From Paralvinella palmiformis (lineage: Eukaryota; Annelida; Polychaeta; Terebellida; Alvinellidae), in contig JAODUP010000315.1 in assembly GCA_025642065.1 (NCBI GenBank), positions 20,001-84,000 on the forward strand: 64,000 nt of DNA, in the 5' to 3' direction. Shown here one piece after another: positions 1-14,400 of the stretch (position 1 is its first letter; every line of letters begins with the position of its first letter). Under the pieces are notes generated by a model. That model saw only the letters and a program-made list of their open reading frames with translations, did no database searches and was not told where the DNA came from. The translations under genes were made by a program, and so were the position numbers.

Positions 1-330
1 GAAGGATGGAGCCGAGGGTGGTCACTGCCAGAGTGTATTTCCTCCTCGTGCATGGGGTCTTTAACGTCCCCCTTTATTTGAATCAGTTCAGTGTAGACGT
101 CAGCGCCATTTAACGTGATCAACCACCCACGATGTTGTGAGCCGAAAAATTAATCGATGTAAAGTTTCGACTTCTTGATGGGATCGAACCTGTGACCTTG
201 GCACCAAGTGCTAGACAACCGGAGTTCATAAGGATGGCTAAATCAAGAGTATCATTGACCTGATTCGATTTGGAGAAGGCTACATGATCCTTAATTGACG
301 TTGACGTCAGAGCACGTGACTTTCTCCTTC
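1..330 (-). repeat. tRNA-derived SINE-like sequence
   Basis: Read on the minus strand, a Pol III B-box-like word (caggttcgatccc) lies at about 179-192. It is followed by a run ending in a low-complexity stretch near 50-80. The window starts inside or next to the element, so its far end is unknown. No coding capacity was recognised here. Confidence 0.4.
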
Positions 331-548
331 CTACCATACCATCTGAAATTTGAGGAAGCTGTATTAAGGTTATCTTCTTGCAATTTGGTATACATCATTA
401 TATACCTATGATATGTTATGTATAGCTTGCGTATAATATTGTCGATTTGGAGTTTCTTTGTGAACATTTTATAACAAATTCATATTTTCCTTGAATGAAT
501 TGTTTTTTTAAGTCTGTGAACTGGTTGCCTATATGGTGCTGAATTAAA

Positions 549-550
549 AC

Positions 551-595
<45 letters not shown>

Positions 596-603
596 CCAAT
601 CAA
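549..603. repeat. (CAAT)n microsatellite
   Basis: About a dozen tandem tetranucleotides with one AAAT interruption, upstream of tubgcp4. Confidence 0.9.
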
Positions 604-826
604 TTAAGCATAAGTTTTATATTCTGTATAAATTATATTTAACACTATCAGTTGAGTAACTTCATCCGGAAAGCGGGGTCTCTCTATTAATAGTAGGAAA
701 ACAATGAGTTCAGGAGCAATAACGCCGTCTGTGGAGTGTTTCTAATATTTATTTCCCCGGCAAGATTTTGAGTGTTTAGAATTTATAACTGTGATTTAGC
801 AATTTATCTGTGTATATGAATTGAAA
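604..826 (+). promoter_or_regulatory. tubgcp4 upstream / 5'UTR region with possible uORF
   Basis: Sequence immediately upstream of the tubgcp4 start. A short upstream ORF of 13 codons (ATG 704, stop TAA 743-745) with A at -3 would lie in the 5'UTR if transcription begins before 700. No TATA box, initiator or splice acceptor could be assigned with confidence. Confidence 0.3.
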
Positions 827-1394
827 ATGTTACATGAATTATTATTAGCTTTGAGTGGGTATCCTGGAGGTATATTTGTTAAACGTAAAGATGGAGAAAT
901 TGAGGTAAATTGACTTAATGCTTCTATTATCGCTCAGTATACTGTGTTAATCTCAACTGCCGAACTGGTGTTAACTAATAATATGTACCTAATCTTAGAT
1001 ATGTTTTAGGGTCCATTTCGTCGAAGTTTTTATAGCCTTACACTATATATATATATATATATATATAGTAAATTACTAGAGTAAGACAGTGTTACTTACT
1101 GTGTTAGTGTTACACTTACACTGTTACAGTGTTAGACTTAGACCTAGTCCTAGAGTCTAACTAAAACATTTATGTTTACACCTCATTCCATTCATTGACA
1201 CTGTTATGACTAACTTCACTAAGTGATATTTGTTAAACGTAAAGATGGAGAAATTGAGGTAAATTGACTTAATGCTTCTATTATCGCTCAGTATACTGTG
1301 TTAATCTCAACTGCCGAACTGGTGTTAACTAATAATATGTACCTAATCTTAGATATGTTTTAGGGTCCATTTCGTCGAAGTTTTTATAGCCTTA

Positions 1395-1440
<46 letters not shown>

Positions 1441-4400
1441 AATTACTAGAGTAAGACAGTGTTACTTACTGTGTTAGTGTTACACTTACACTGTTACAGT
1501 GTTAGACTTAGACCTAGTCCTAGAGTCTAACTAAAACATTTATGTTTACACCTCATTCCATTCATTGACACTGTTATGACTAACTTCACTAAGTGAGTCT
1601 GTGATTAGTATGATGGGGACAGAAGGTTTCAATACTGATAATGCGTCCCTTTCCAAACATCCCATTTAATTTGCCAGTTAGTGCTGATCTGATATCCGAG
1701 TTGTCTACAAGCAACTGACAGCCCCAACAGTTTTGGAAATTGCAGCTAAATCAGTTGCAAAGAGTGAGAGATCCAAGTAAATAAGTGCATTTTATGGCTT
1801 AATTTTGCCTCGTTTTGCTCGTGATTGAAGTAGTGGTTCACCTAGCTAGATACAAAGGATTGTATACACACACACTGTAAGAGTATGATTCATGGCATCT
1901 GTGAATAGTGTTTATAGTTAGATAATGCTGTATTTAATCTCCATACCAAGTCAAATATAAAGGGGCAAGTGTAATAAACAGTGCTCAGATATTATTTTCA
2001 TATATTTATTGTTCTAATGAAGAGATACCCCCCCCCCTGATGAAATGCACCACATGTGTTGTGAATGAATTAGGTCATGGAAAGCAGTACATTTTCAGTT
2101 AATACATGCAGATGCCTACCTCTACAAATAATATGTTTTTTATCTCAAAATTTTAAATTCTCAGTGGAGGGTATTGCATATTAACAAACATGTTCACAAC
2201 AAAATTTGAATGTCGTCTTCCAAATCCTAAAACTGCCCCAATCAGACTTAATTTATATGGAAACGGAAATGTCTTATCAATAAAATAAATAAATGCTTGT
2301 TATATTCCATTTTATTTCCTTGTTAGGTAAATGAGTAATCTGCGCTGAGTAGCAGATTTGAGCTAATTCTATGACAGTTGTGATGAAGTCTAATTCGTAT
2401 AAATCCATGACAGATGAGGCATATAACAAAATACTGCTCATTGAGCTATTAGTATTATTATCTCCAGCAGAGTTTAATCTATTGTCAATGGGTATGTCCA
2501 TCATTTCCTATCTCATGTAAAAATGAAAGAATTGGTCTTTGGAATGAAATTTGCCATTTGAAAGATACGTTTTGCACACTGGCAAATACGCATGCACATG
2601 GCCGTCTACCTTTAACCAGGTCACAATCAAGACTACAGATTACCGTTACAGTAGTATTCCTATCAGGTGAGACTGTAAATCGCTGCTCATAGGCTACCCA
2701 ATGGCTGGGCAAACATTTTTCAGTCATTGTCTGGTTGACATTTAAATGGCTTTAACTTTTAAGGTGGGAATTTGCTTTTCAATATATCCATTGATGTCGT
2801 TCATTCTAACTAATATATCCATGCATTTTATTACGACAACTGCATCCACCACAGTCTAAATCAAGAATAGTGCTAAGGGGACACTGTTGCCAAGCCCTCT
2901 TATGGCCAGTAAAGTACTAATACTATTGTAGGTTAGTAATGAACTATGGTAAGCAAGCCTAGATTTGCTTCTGCCAGACATGGGATCAAATACGAATATG
3001 CCAAAAACAGGTCAAATACATTCAAATATAAATATATTTAAATACATATATTCAAAGTATATTCAAATTCAAATATAATTAACAAAATTGTTGTTTGTCA
3101 CTTTCTTTCTTTTGGTGTAATACTATTGGTAAAACGTCATATATATTACCTCTTATACTATCAAAATCATCACCTAACATAACGTACCTTATGACATAAC
3201 CATGATAACATCATTACATAACATCGTACATATCATCACATGTCATACCAGCTTAAAAATCATGTTAATTACATCTAAAGAATGTATAAGTTCTAAAAAA
3301 GTGTAATTTGTTAGACAATATCTGTCTTGGCAAAAAAAAATCTTTGCTGAAAAACCTCTCCACTAGAGCAGATGATGCCGATATGTAAATAATTTGGGAG
3401 TAAACAAGATGAATGGTGGGTTCTTAGCTCGGAACCTCCAGAAGCTGACACAATAGACCGATCCAGGCGAAATGCGTTGCTTCGGTTATAAAAAATAAGT
3501 TTGAACTAGACAGGCCGGACCATGACAGCCATGCAATTGCAAATCGCGCTGAACGTTACTTAGTTTAGTGGCATATATCTATTGGATAGTAGCGCATGGG
3601 GTAATTGAATCAGTCTATTAGATTGTTCTAGCTGACTCAGTGTTTTGAGGCAGTCATCTATTTCAATTTATAGTCCACTAGGTGTCACTTCATGGTGATT
3701 GATTATCAGTTTGGAAGTAGTCTTGGTAGAACCAGATATTTGTGCAGGATAATGTTTGCACTTATTAGCCTTGAAATTAGTGTCAATAAACTTTCAAACC
3801 ATAGGCTGGGATTTTCTAGCCATGCTTGACATCGTTGCATTCTCTGAAAATTAATTTAAAATATTTTTAAAAGGCAGATGAGATGTGCTCATTGGATCTA
3901 CTAATAAATTTATTCATATTATCCCTTGATCTTCTAATTAAAGTATTCAATTGGGTGTAATCTTACGTTTTGTTGAGAAAGGTGCCATGAGAAGTGAATC
4001 TGTTAAACAGGTCACTAATTCCACTTCACGAAGATCACATTTACTTACAATTCAATTATCAAATTGCTTCTGCGAACAAATCATGTTGGTGGGAAAATAT
4101 TTAGCTGAATACTTTAGATGAATTATTTTAATGTATTTAAAAATCAATACTTTGTGGAAAGTGTTTAAATAAAAATACTTTTAATTTTGAGAAGCTCAAA
4201 TACAAACACCTGAAAAAAAGATAATTGATGTTTATTAATGTACCTTTTTCTCGAGATGACCTGTTCCATTTGACTTGGTGTATGTAATTGGCCAAATACT
4301 GCGGAATGAATGATTTAATCTAATTGAATCATTGAAACATGGCCAGATTAGAAATCATCTAATAAATATATGTGTAAAGTCTTGAGTAATAAAAACTGTG

Positions 4401-7400
4401 TAAGAAGGAGGTTATCGTAATTAAGATTTTACATCCAGGTTCTGTGTATAATAATCGGAAGTCCGCTTATAACCATGTTTTTGAGTTACGCATGCACACT
4501 AGTATCAGGATTTGTTTGCTTCATATTTTAGATGGCTTTAGTTATTATAAACCTCAACTGGACAAATTTAAATGCCAAAGAATGACCCGAGGGTTTACAC
4601 ATTTTGAACATAATGCATAAGTCACATAAATTGTAAAGTATGGCCTGTTAGCAAACACATTTACTGTTCTGGGTAGTAAATGTATAAAAAAACCTACTAG
4701 TAGGAGTTTTAACAGTTGATTTATGGTTAAGTGTAAACTTCAATTCAGGCAAAAACACGTACAGGATCAAGTGTTTGTTTATGTACGTATTGGTGAGAGA
4801 ACTTTGCTAAAATTCACCATGAGACTGGTGGTGTTTTTCTGGGAAATAACCGACATTAATCATGGCCGTTTTTAGTAAGTAATCTTCGATAATAACCTTA
4901 TTTTTCTGTAAATTTAATATAGCTCTTGATTTCACTGTTTTCCCACCCTTTATCAGGAGCATCCTACACCTTCTGAGTTTGGCGGGAGCTCCTCCACTAT
5001 AGCTGAATACCAGAACTAGTAGAAGCGGCTATGATTAAGTCGGAGCTCAGAAAACGTCAACAGTCAGCGTACACCACAGGGTTATCAAGGCCAAATGGCT
5101 TGCGCTAACAGAGTCATGTTGTCTATGTCATACAGCTAATATATCGTGATTTGTTACGATAAACAAAATGTTCCTTGTGGTCACTCCGGGGTCCCATATT
5201 GTAGAAATATATATTTCTATTATATGTCTATTGTAATGTGTCACTTACTTGTTAGCCGTAAGCTGCCTTGGAACGTTTGAGCCAGGAAAGGTCTATTTGC
5301 CTTTAAAGACATTCCATTCCTATAGTTGATTTTCTTTCTAATATTAGACATATTAATGTCTGGTTAAAGTTAAAATCCCAAGATAATGTTCCATTATAAT
5401 ATAATAATAAAGTTAATTATGACAATGTGGATTTAACTTCCATTTATCTGGCACCTTTTCAACAGTTTATTATCTTTCCTGTGAAATCCAGGTTCATCTA
5501 ATTAATACAGGTACTGAGGTGGCCAAATATTTGATTCACGCAGTAATCGACTTTGTTTCAATTGATTTAGATTGTCAAAGAACTGCCTTTCATTAGCCCA
5601 AATGAGACTGCCTTGCTGAGCAGACTCTGTCAGATAGCATCTTATTATCATTACTTCATCACATTTATACGTACGCACAGTCACAAGCCAAACAAAGGTA
5701 AGAATAAAACAGATGTTTATTCTTATGTGAACGTCGCTGTTTACAAAGTAAACTTAATGGCCGTCAATAGGAAGCATCATCCAGTTTACCGAAGCTCAAA
5801 TATTCCTTCTCTGTGTTTTATAATATGGATGTGTGTAATAACTAATATATTTCAGTTGTTTAACTCGTCATCGCCATTTTCAGAAACAGGACTTTGTGGT
5901 CTTTATTTGAAAGCATTGTGCCAGGGTGTTGACAGGATACTGGATCCCTATCGCCAGAAACTGCTGGATGTAGAAAAAGAACTCTTGTCAGATCCCCATT
6001 TAACTGCTGCCCACGTACAGAGTGCTCTTCATCAGGTAAATAGTACAGTATTCACAACTTGATGGCTAGCAGCAGCAGTCAGCTTAAACACTGATTGGTT
6101 AATACCATTTTAAAAATTAATATTGTTATATAAGTATGACAATCTGACTTCTACCTAATATCCTTATATGTAATTGTCTTGATGGTGTCAATGTCGAATC
6201 TCAGCCTCCAGGCAAGTTACTATGGTTAGGAATCAAGATATGCATTTCCAACAGATGTTTATCATTTGGAAAAACAGGAGCTGCCAGTATTCTTGATTTG
6301 CACCCAATACTATAGAAATGATCCAGAAAACACATCAGAAGGTGTCCTATGATATCTTCGAAAATGATTCAGATGAGCCTGCCACCCAAAATCCCTTCAA
6401 AGTGTTTAAGACCTGGCTGTAGACTCATGTGTGTTGTACGCCATATAAAGTATAAATAATTTATAATTCAATAAGTTAATATGGTTCATAAGTAAAAACA
6501 ACAGTATGATTGCTATTTAGTGTTTTTGAAGCCGGATAATTCAGGTTTGAATATATGTTTTTGCCAGTCTTAAGATATACCTCGTTACCATTCCAGTACA
6601 GCATCCTTTTTCCGGCAATAAAACTTGTGTTAGAAGAGATTATACAACATAAGGTAGGATAACTATGTTTTGTTTTGGGATTTGTTTGGTCAGAAACCGC
6701 GACTCGTACCGTAATTTGCTTCTCTGTTTTCCAAAATATAGATTTATGTTGACGCAAATAATCTCCCTAAATGACTTTGTTCATAATGTCTATTTCAGTT
6801 CAGTTTAATTTTATTTACACACAAACACACACACGTACGTGTATACATAAACATTTATAATTTTGTGAACTTTGATGTTTTTACATATCATGTGACGGAA
6901 GCCAATGAGAGTGATTACTTAGGGATTGATTTCAGGCTCATGGCTGTTATATTCTCGAGATTCTACATAGATCCGCTGTCAATGGCATTCCAGCTGTTAG
7001 ACAAGCATTACAGAGGTTTGTTGACCTGTTATTACATTAATAGTTTATTTACTAAGGGCCAATTACTATAGTGGTATAGAATCACATGGTTTAAATCAAT
7101 GGCTTTATCATAATCTTTCTAGCATTAATTACCATATGACATGTGTTAATCAACTGAAAAGTGTCAGGATGCTACCTTTGCCAGTGTAGTGGTGAAATCT
7201 CCTGAACAGGTTGTAATGCACTTATTGCTTCTAGATCTTATAAATAATGTGTATTTGTAAGGTATCACTTCAGTTGTATTTGTGATTAAACTGCTTAGCT
7301 AGGGTTGTCACACGGTCTCCTCAGTTTTCTCATTCTGTGCCACTCCTGAAAACATTTCATTGGCTCCTTGTTCAATCTTTCATCGTTTTCAAACTCTGCA

Positions 7401-8394
7401 GTATTGTCTATCAAACTATTTCTTCTGAAGAACCTTCATATCTATTTTCCATGCTTTCTCTAGCACCCAAGCCCAGAGAACTCTGTTCATCTGGTTTTCA
7501 CTTGTTGTTTGTTCCCAGAGTTAAAACTCATATGCCTTTTCAGTTGCTCTTTGGAACTCACTCCCTGAACACATTAAGTCATCAAATAGCATCGTTTCTT
7601 TCCTTCACCATTTGAAAACTCACCTTTCAGACTCGCTTATCCCTCCTAAGTTTTCACTGTATCTGATCATTTGTTGATGAATCTTGCATCATACCATGAC
7701 TATCAGATTGAATCATTGTTCAACCCCTGTACTAGGTGCGCCACTGGGCTCAATTCTCTTTGAGGATATTGGTACTATAGAAGTTTATTATTATTAAATG
7801 TATTAAATTTCTAGTGGGTTTTGTTTTCTTTTAGACATTCAGATGCTTTTGAAATTTCTTTTGTTTTCATTAAAATCTTTTCTTTTAAAGTGCAGGAGCA
7901 AATAAAGTGAAATACCCGGTATGTTATTGGATACATCTACTATGTTGTTCTCATAACCAGATGGATAAATAAATGTGACTACATGAAATCAAACTTCCTG
8001 CATTTTGATGTGTCACAAGTATGTTATGAAAGAGTTTGTATTTTTATACAACAGGGATGAGAATTTTCTGGTTTTCACTGGAATTCTGTTTTTTCCAGAG
8101 CCAAAATAAAAGTTTTTACAGATGGGGAGTGGGTCAAACTGGGTTGAATAAAATTATCTTGCAAAAATCATGTTTTATCCCCACTCTAGTAGTCTCTGAA
8201 TGTCCTAAAAATCCACAAAACCCAATTTTTTTTCTCCCACACCCCCAGGTGCATGTGTCTCATTTTGCTCTACGACTTGCTTTCCTGATTTTTTCAAAGC
8301 CCACTCTCAAGCTTGATACAATGAATGTTTTTCTTCATATTTCTGTTTGATGATTTTTCAAAATATCGATGACCTCGGGAAGGGTGTGTTATTT

Positions 8395-8444
<50 letters not shown>

Positions 8445-11384
8445 AATGCGAATGACACAAGTGTCCGATATTTGTAACAAGGTTTTTTATTTTCACTGAC
8501 ATTAAAAGGTTTTGATTTTCTTTTGTCATATTTGTCTAGGATTCTTCATGTTTGTCATTCCGTCATGTATAAACAGCTGGCAGCTTGGATGTTACATGGA
8601 ATGCTGCTTGATCAGGACAACGAGTTCTTTATCAAACGAGTTCGTAGAGATGGTGAACCAGCTAACACGATGCAGGTGGAGGAAGATGAGCTAGGTTTAG
8701 GCGGTCTTACTGGCAGACAGGTGCAGCAAATGATGGTTAGTGTTTTATCTCGTTACATCCTTTTAATTACCCGATAATAGTTTATTCGAATCTGGCCTAT
8801 ATCTGAAGGTATTTCATCATTCATTCAGTTTACATCATTACTCGCCCTTTTAGCTCATGCGTACATGAAATTAGCCCTAAAACATCAACAACGCACACGC
8901 GTAGACTTTATCGTAAAACATTTAATTCTATTGTAGCTCGTTGGTGATGATCTGCCAGTGACTACCGTCAGCGAGCTGTACACAATTCAAGCCGACAAGC
9001 TACCGTCTTATATACCAACACGTATTGCCCAGCAGATACTTTTTGTTGGTGAATCCGTGCTGATGTTTGAATCGGACTTACACGTTCAAACGTGGCAGCT
9101 AGGTGAAAAAGGTTCGGAGATTTTCGCTATCCGGCTTACTACGTTTTAAGATCTTCTAAAGAGAAGAAAATGTACCGATGAGAAAAATAACTATAAGAGT
9201 GAAAATGAGCGAGTAAATCATTCCTATTCTCCGTCTAGGTACCATTCTTTATGGATGTAGCGATGAGTTTGCCAAAGACATACACAACCTGTCCACGGAT
9301 GAGGAATTTGACCTGATGGCCTTTGAGGCAACGATAAGTAAAATGAAGTCTTACGTGGCTGAGGTCGGTGAATCGGATGCTCAAAAAACTGTAATCAAAA
9401 TCAAACCCCGTTTTGGCTAATTGATTGTTTAATCACGGAGAAAAGTGTATGGATTAGAATAATTTGGCACTGATCCATGTTAATCTTTCCGTCGTGATTG
9501 TTGCAGAAATTGTGGCACGTTATAGTGCAAGAAGCAGATCTTCCGGGAAACTTGAGGATTATGAAGGATTTCTACCTGCTTGGCCGCGGTGAACTCTTCC
9601 TGACATTTATAGACAAAGCCCACAGCCTTCTGAGATCAATACCGACTGCCACCACGGAACATGGTACGTTGGTTGTAATACTGACTTTAGGTTAATCGAT
9701 TGGCGGGAATATGTAATTGGGTAGCTCTAGGAGTATAGGTATGTGTGTGTGCACATGCGTCTGTTAAGCCAATGTGCATGGTTGCTCCCATGATACAGTC
9801 ACAGATAACCAACAGACTTCCAGGTCGAGGTTTCAATCCCAGTGTTACCTGCGTCTGTGAAATGTTTCATCCAATAATCTCATTTCTTTTGTGATTTATC
9901 TCTCACTAATATAAAGATCACTCACTTGTCTGGTGTTTGTAATAATTGTTGTCTTTTATTGACATTAATATGGTTTAGTTTTTCTTTCTGCTGAATCCAA
10001 GTCAATTAAGGCTGTTTATTCCAACTCCAAGACATCATATTGTGGAAAACAATATTTTAATAAATCTTCCCCTCCCCCCCACAAATGGAATTACACAGGA
10101 TTGCTTTAATGAAAAACAGTAAATCTGATACTTATTGCTTAATATTCAACAATATTTGAATACATCCCCCCCCCCCAATAAGTATGAGATTTACTGTTTT
10201 TCATTAATAAGCAATCCTGATTTCAAACTAGATAAAATCTGAAGCATGACTTATCACCATTTCTTCCATTATTTTTGCGCAAACTTACTTTTCGATTTTG
10301 AATACAAATTTTAAAAATACATAAAGTCAATATTTTATGCACTCTCTTAACAATTTAATGCTATCTTTTTCCCTGTTCCTATGGTGCTCATTAATAATAG
10401 ATCCTGGTTTGTTTCTCGATTAGTTGGTATTAAAGCATGTAGCTGAAAGAAGAAACTTGTCAGATTTGATGTTGAGGCTGGCACTATGTTACAAAGTAGC
10501 TTCGTTAAATGTACATAATCAGTCTACATTTTATTTTGACCAGATGTCAACATGGCTTTCCAGCACTCTGCTCGTAATGTGTTGCTTGAAGATGAATCGC
10601 TGCTGCAGAGATTTCACCTGACTGTTGATTCTGGAACGCGCAGCACGGATAAAACGCAGACACAGGTTAAACAACAGCAAAGTAAGCTTGATGCGGTGTT
10701 GTTGTTTTGAAGTAAATATTACACATCATTCAGCACTTCCAACTAAGTTTCAGATTGCTTTTAATCTGTATCACTTCTGAGTGGACTCTGCCGGTGAACT
10801 CGCTTGATTAATTCTAAATTGGTATTAATATTATTAGCAATACCTATTTATTTGTACGAATATTGTATTCTCACATTTATACAGAAGTTGATTTGTGTCT
10901 CCAATGTATATATGGCATTTTCCATTTATTTAAGATCAAGATTAAAAGCATAATGTTTCATTCATGGCAATGTCGCGTTTACCCCATAAAAAAACCAACA
11001 GGCTCTTGTTTCCTCGACTTCACTCACATTAACCACAAGCTGGTTTTTAGATTGACTAAATTCATTCAATATGGGATTGTAGTCCTGTAGATAATGACTT
11101 CCACAGTCATATTTATTTAGTTTGATCACCAAACGATTATATAATTATTTGATTAAATATATCACATCAGCACCATATCAGTTTTATAACAACTGTCCTG
11201 ATGTCGAAACTCACTGGAACATCCTGGAATTGACTTGATTTGAAATTACATTTATCAGCAAAAATAATTTAAACAGCTCATTTTGTAGACATGTCATTCA
11301 TTTTAAATCATATTTGATTAAGAGTATACTGTTATTTAGATAGATTGATAGATAGATATTTATTCAGCAACATATGCTACATAC

Positions 11385-11421
<37 letters not shown>

Positions 11422-14400
11422 AACATTATGCAATGATTACAAATATAATAAATATGTTTGCTGGGGAGTCACATAGCACAAGTGTGACCCCATTATTTTA
11501 TTTTTTGATCAGTAATATAACACTGAAATGATATTTATAAATCCCAAATTTTGTAATCAGGTGTTTTTATCATCCAGTGATAATTGTTAAAAATACAAAT
11601 TATTATGTGTGGAGGAGCCAAAAGTTTATTATGGATTGTGTAACACAAAGAAGTTTCTCAACGAAGTTATTATTGTATAGTCAGATGTGAGCTGATTGTA
11701 GCCAATTCCCTCCTTGAGTCGTTTTATCTTCGGATAAGAACGTTACTTGCCATGAATTACTTTTAGCATTCATCATTGTGCTTGTTTTCTAGGAAGCTCA
11801 GCAGATGGCAGCACAGGATCAGTGATGGTGAGCGGGTGGAATTTGCTGAGGCTGACCTGCAGAGTGGAGCGGCCACTACACATAATGTTCACACCGAGTG
11901 TTATAGACAGGTGAAGTATATTTGTTGTGTTTAGTGTGCGAAGTAGGAATTTTTAGCTCAGTGATAGAGTGGTGGATTAGGAAGCTTAAGTATCTGGCCA
12001 TAAATTCACCAACTACTGGCATAAGCTTTTGATTGTGTGTTGTGTTCTGCTGTTATTTGTATTTATATAAACATAGCTTCGTGACTTTTCAACAAGTTGA
12101 GAGTCTGCCTAAAAAACATTATCAATATCTGATTTCAGCATTGTGCTGTATTTGATTTAACAATTGAAGTCTTTGAATTATTGGAGTAGATACTTGGATA
12201 CATAGCTATTGTTTAATTATATGGGTTCTTCCATATTTAGTTATGATGGTTTTTTTCACAGTTCAGTGGTCAGATCACCTACAGGATGGGGTGTGAATCC
12301 GACTCATATCTGTGTTCGTGGGTTATCTCTCTACATCTCTGTGACCTAAATTTGGCTGATATTGGGGCTAAGCAAGCCACACTTGCTCACTCCTCAAATT
12401 TCATTAAGAAAATGTGCACAAGGCAAGCAAAGAAATCCCCTTGAGATAATCATACAAAACATGTGAAAATTAACTGTTAGTAACAACAAGAAAATGGTCA
12501 GTGAGGTACACTCAGTGGTAGGCCTGAAACAAATTGGGAGAATAGTTTATTACAAATTGGAAATGGTAGCTAGAAGCAGTATACTACCTGCGTAGTGGTT
12601 GATGGCACTGGACTGTATAGGTCATCTATAAACAAAGAGGTAGCATACAAAAGACTAAGATACTTAGCCCAAAGCAGCAGGTCTTTAGCGTAGACTTACC
12701 TGAAATGGTCTATAAAGAAATAAATAAAACAGTAAAGAATGTTATGTGGTGCACATCTTTTGATAACAGTGACATAATGTCTCACTTTTAGCCAGTAATA
12801 GAACCGTAAACTTTGGTATTTACCAGATAAACCTAATAACTAAATAATTCTCTCCTTTCTGTGGGAATATTAAAAAATGGGCTTGCTAAAACTAAAAATG
12901 CATTTCTTTTTAATTTAGTTTCTATAAATCATCTGAACTAGTGATGTGAATAGAAAATATACCTCGAATAAATTAAGTTATGGGGCACCTCCATGGCCTA
13001 ACTGGTAGTGTGGCTTGCCTCAGATCTATAGCACCCGGGTTCAAACCCCAACCAGGCCCATGTCAGAAGGGTGTTTCATCTTTTGCTTCGCCTCCTTACC
13101 TTTGGAGGTTGCACAGCCCATTTACCCTACCTTGTGCACAAAAATGGCCGTAAAACAACAACGTTTCGAATAAATAAAGTCGTCTTTGAATATAGTTAAT
13201 AGATAACTGTCTGGCTAAGTTTGAATAAATACAGGTTTGAAAATCTTCCCTTTGTTGTCTTGTTATTCTGTTGTTGTTATTGTTGCAGGTACAACACTCT
13301 ATTCCAATTCTTGTTACGTGTAAAACGTGTACAGTTGGAACTTCAACAATGCTGGGCTCTGCAGATGCAGCAGAAACATCTCGGCAGAGTGCACGATATC
13401 AGTGCCACACATTGGTGGCTAAGGAATCATATGATCTTCCTCATCGACAATCTGCAGTATTATCTTCAGGTAGGAGCTCGGCTTCGTGAAATGTTCTGAA
13501 TATTGAGAGGAAACACGCGTTTCATTTTTAAGGAGTATGCTTACTTCTATCCTTATTCTCTTCTATTCAGTTTTGTGTTTTTTCTTACTCGCTTTCATTT
13601 TGACACTATCTTCATTCCCTGTATAATTATTAAATGATGTGAAGCTTCAGATTGAGAAAATTGATTCTTGCATTTAGAAATTTGTCTTTTGTTGGCGAGT
13701 ACTGAAAAATATATACACGACCATTTGTTATAGATATCTCCCTGTATCACAGATATATAAATTATTCTTTATACTGCCATGGCTTATTAAGGAATAGTGC
13801 CATCTCATATATATATAAACACAACTGATTTCTGATATGTTTTGTTGTCTAAATAAAAGTTCAGATCTGCGTGCAGTGATATTGATGGGACTGCACCAAT
13901 CTCTCTGTGTTGGGGCAAAATGCGCGCATATTGATTTTGTTAACACCGAACACGTTAAAATGTAAATATTAATAAATATCATCAGTGAGGAAATCCCCAC
14001 ACAAAATGTCCGCAAAATCATTATGCAAATAATGAATAGACTCGTAAGGGAGACCATTATCAGCCTGATTATATCCCAATGGTACATTTCAATGTTCGTA
14101 AGTCGACATGTGCTTAGCAGCCGTAACAGTTCTGTAATTCCCTTGCCGATTTAACAAGCGGGTCTATGCTTGGCTTAGCGTCGGCAGCAACAACCAGTAA
14201 GAGCGCCTGCACAACACTGAGCCAACATCGAGCTTAGATTTGGGAGAAATTCAGTCGTGGTTATTGGTATACAATAGAAAATGCCTCCAAAGAAACGTTT
14301 ATGCCCGCTCCCGGGTCAAAGGTCAATAGTACAAATGTTTGCCCCTCCTAATAATAATCAACCCAGTGACGGTGATAATCCTGCCTCTGCTGTGTCAAAT

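Larger units (their letters stand above)
7016..8539 (+). other. tubgcp4 intron 5, holds an R1 repeat and CA/TA arrays
   Basis: Non-coding stretch between GCP4 exons 5 and 6. It holds R1 copy 1 (about 8040-8345) and a (CA)n(TA)n array at 8392-8441. An ORF of 92 codons at 7337-7615 shows no recognisable family and is treated as chance. Confidence 0.7.

Noticed and set aside
6241..6420. Possible extra tubgcp4 exon
   Set aside because: All three frames have stops, and the missing GCP4 segment was found instead at 6597-6653.
13728..14087. 119-codon ORF on the - strand in tubgcp4 intron 12
   Set aside because: AT-rich, hydrophobic chance-like composition, with no splice or start context and no recognised family.
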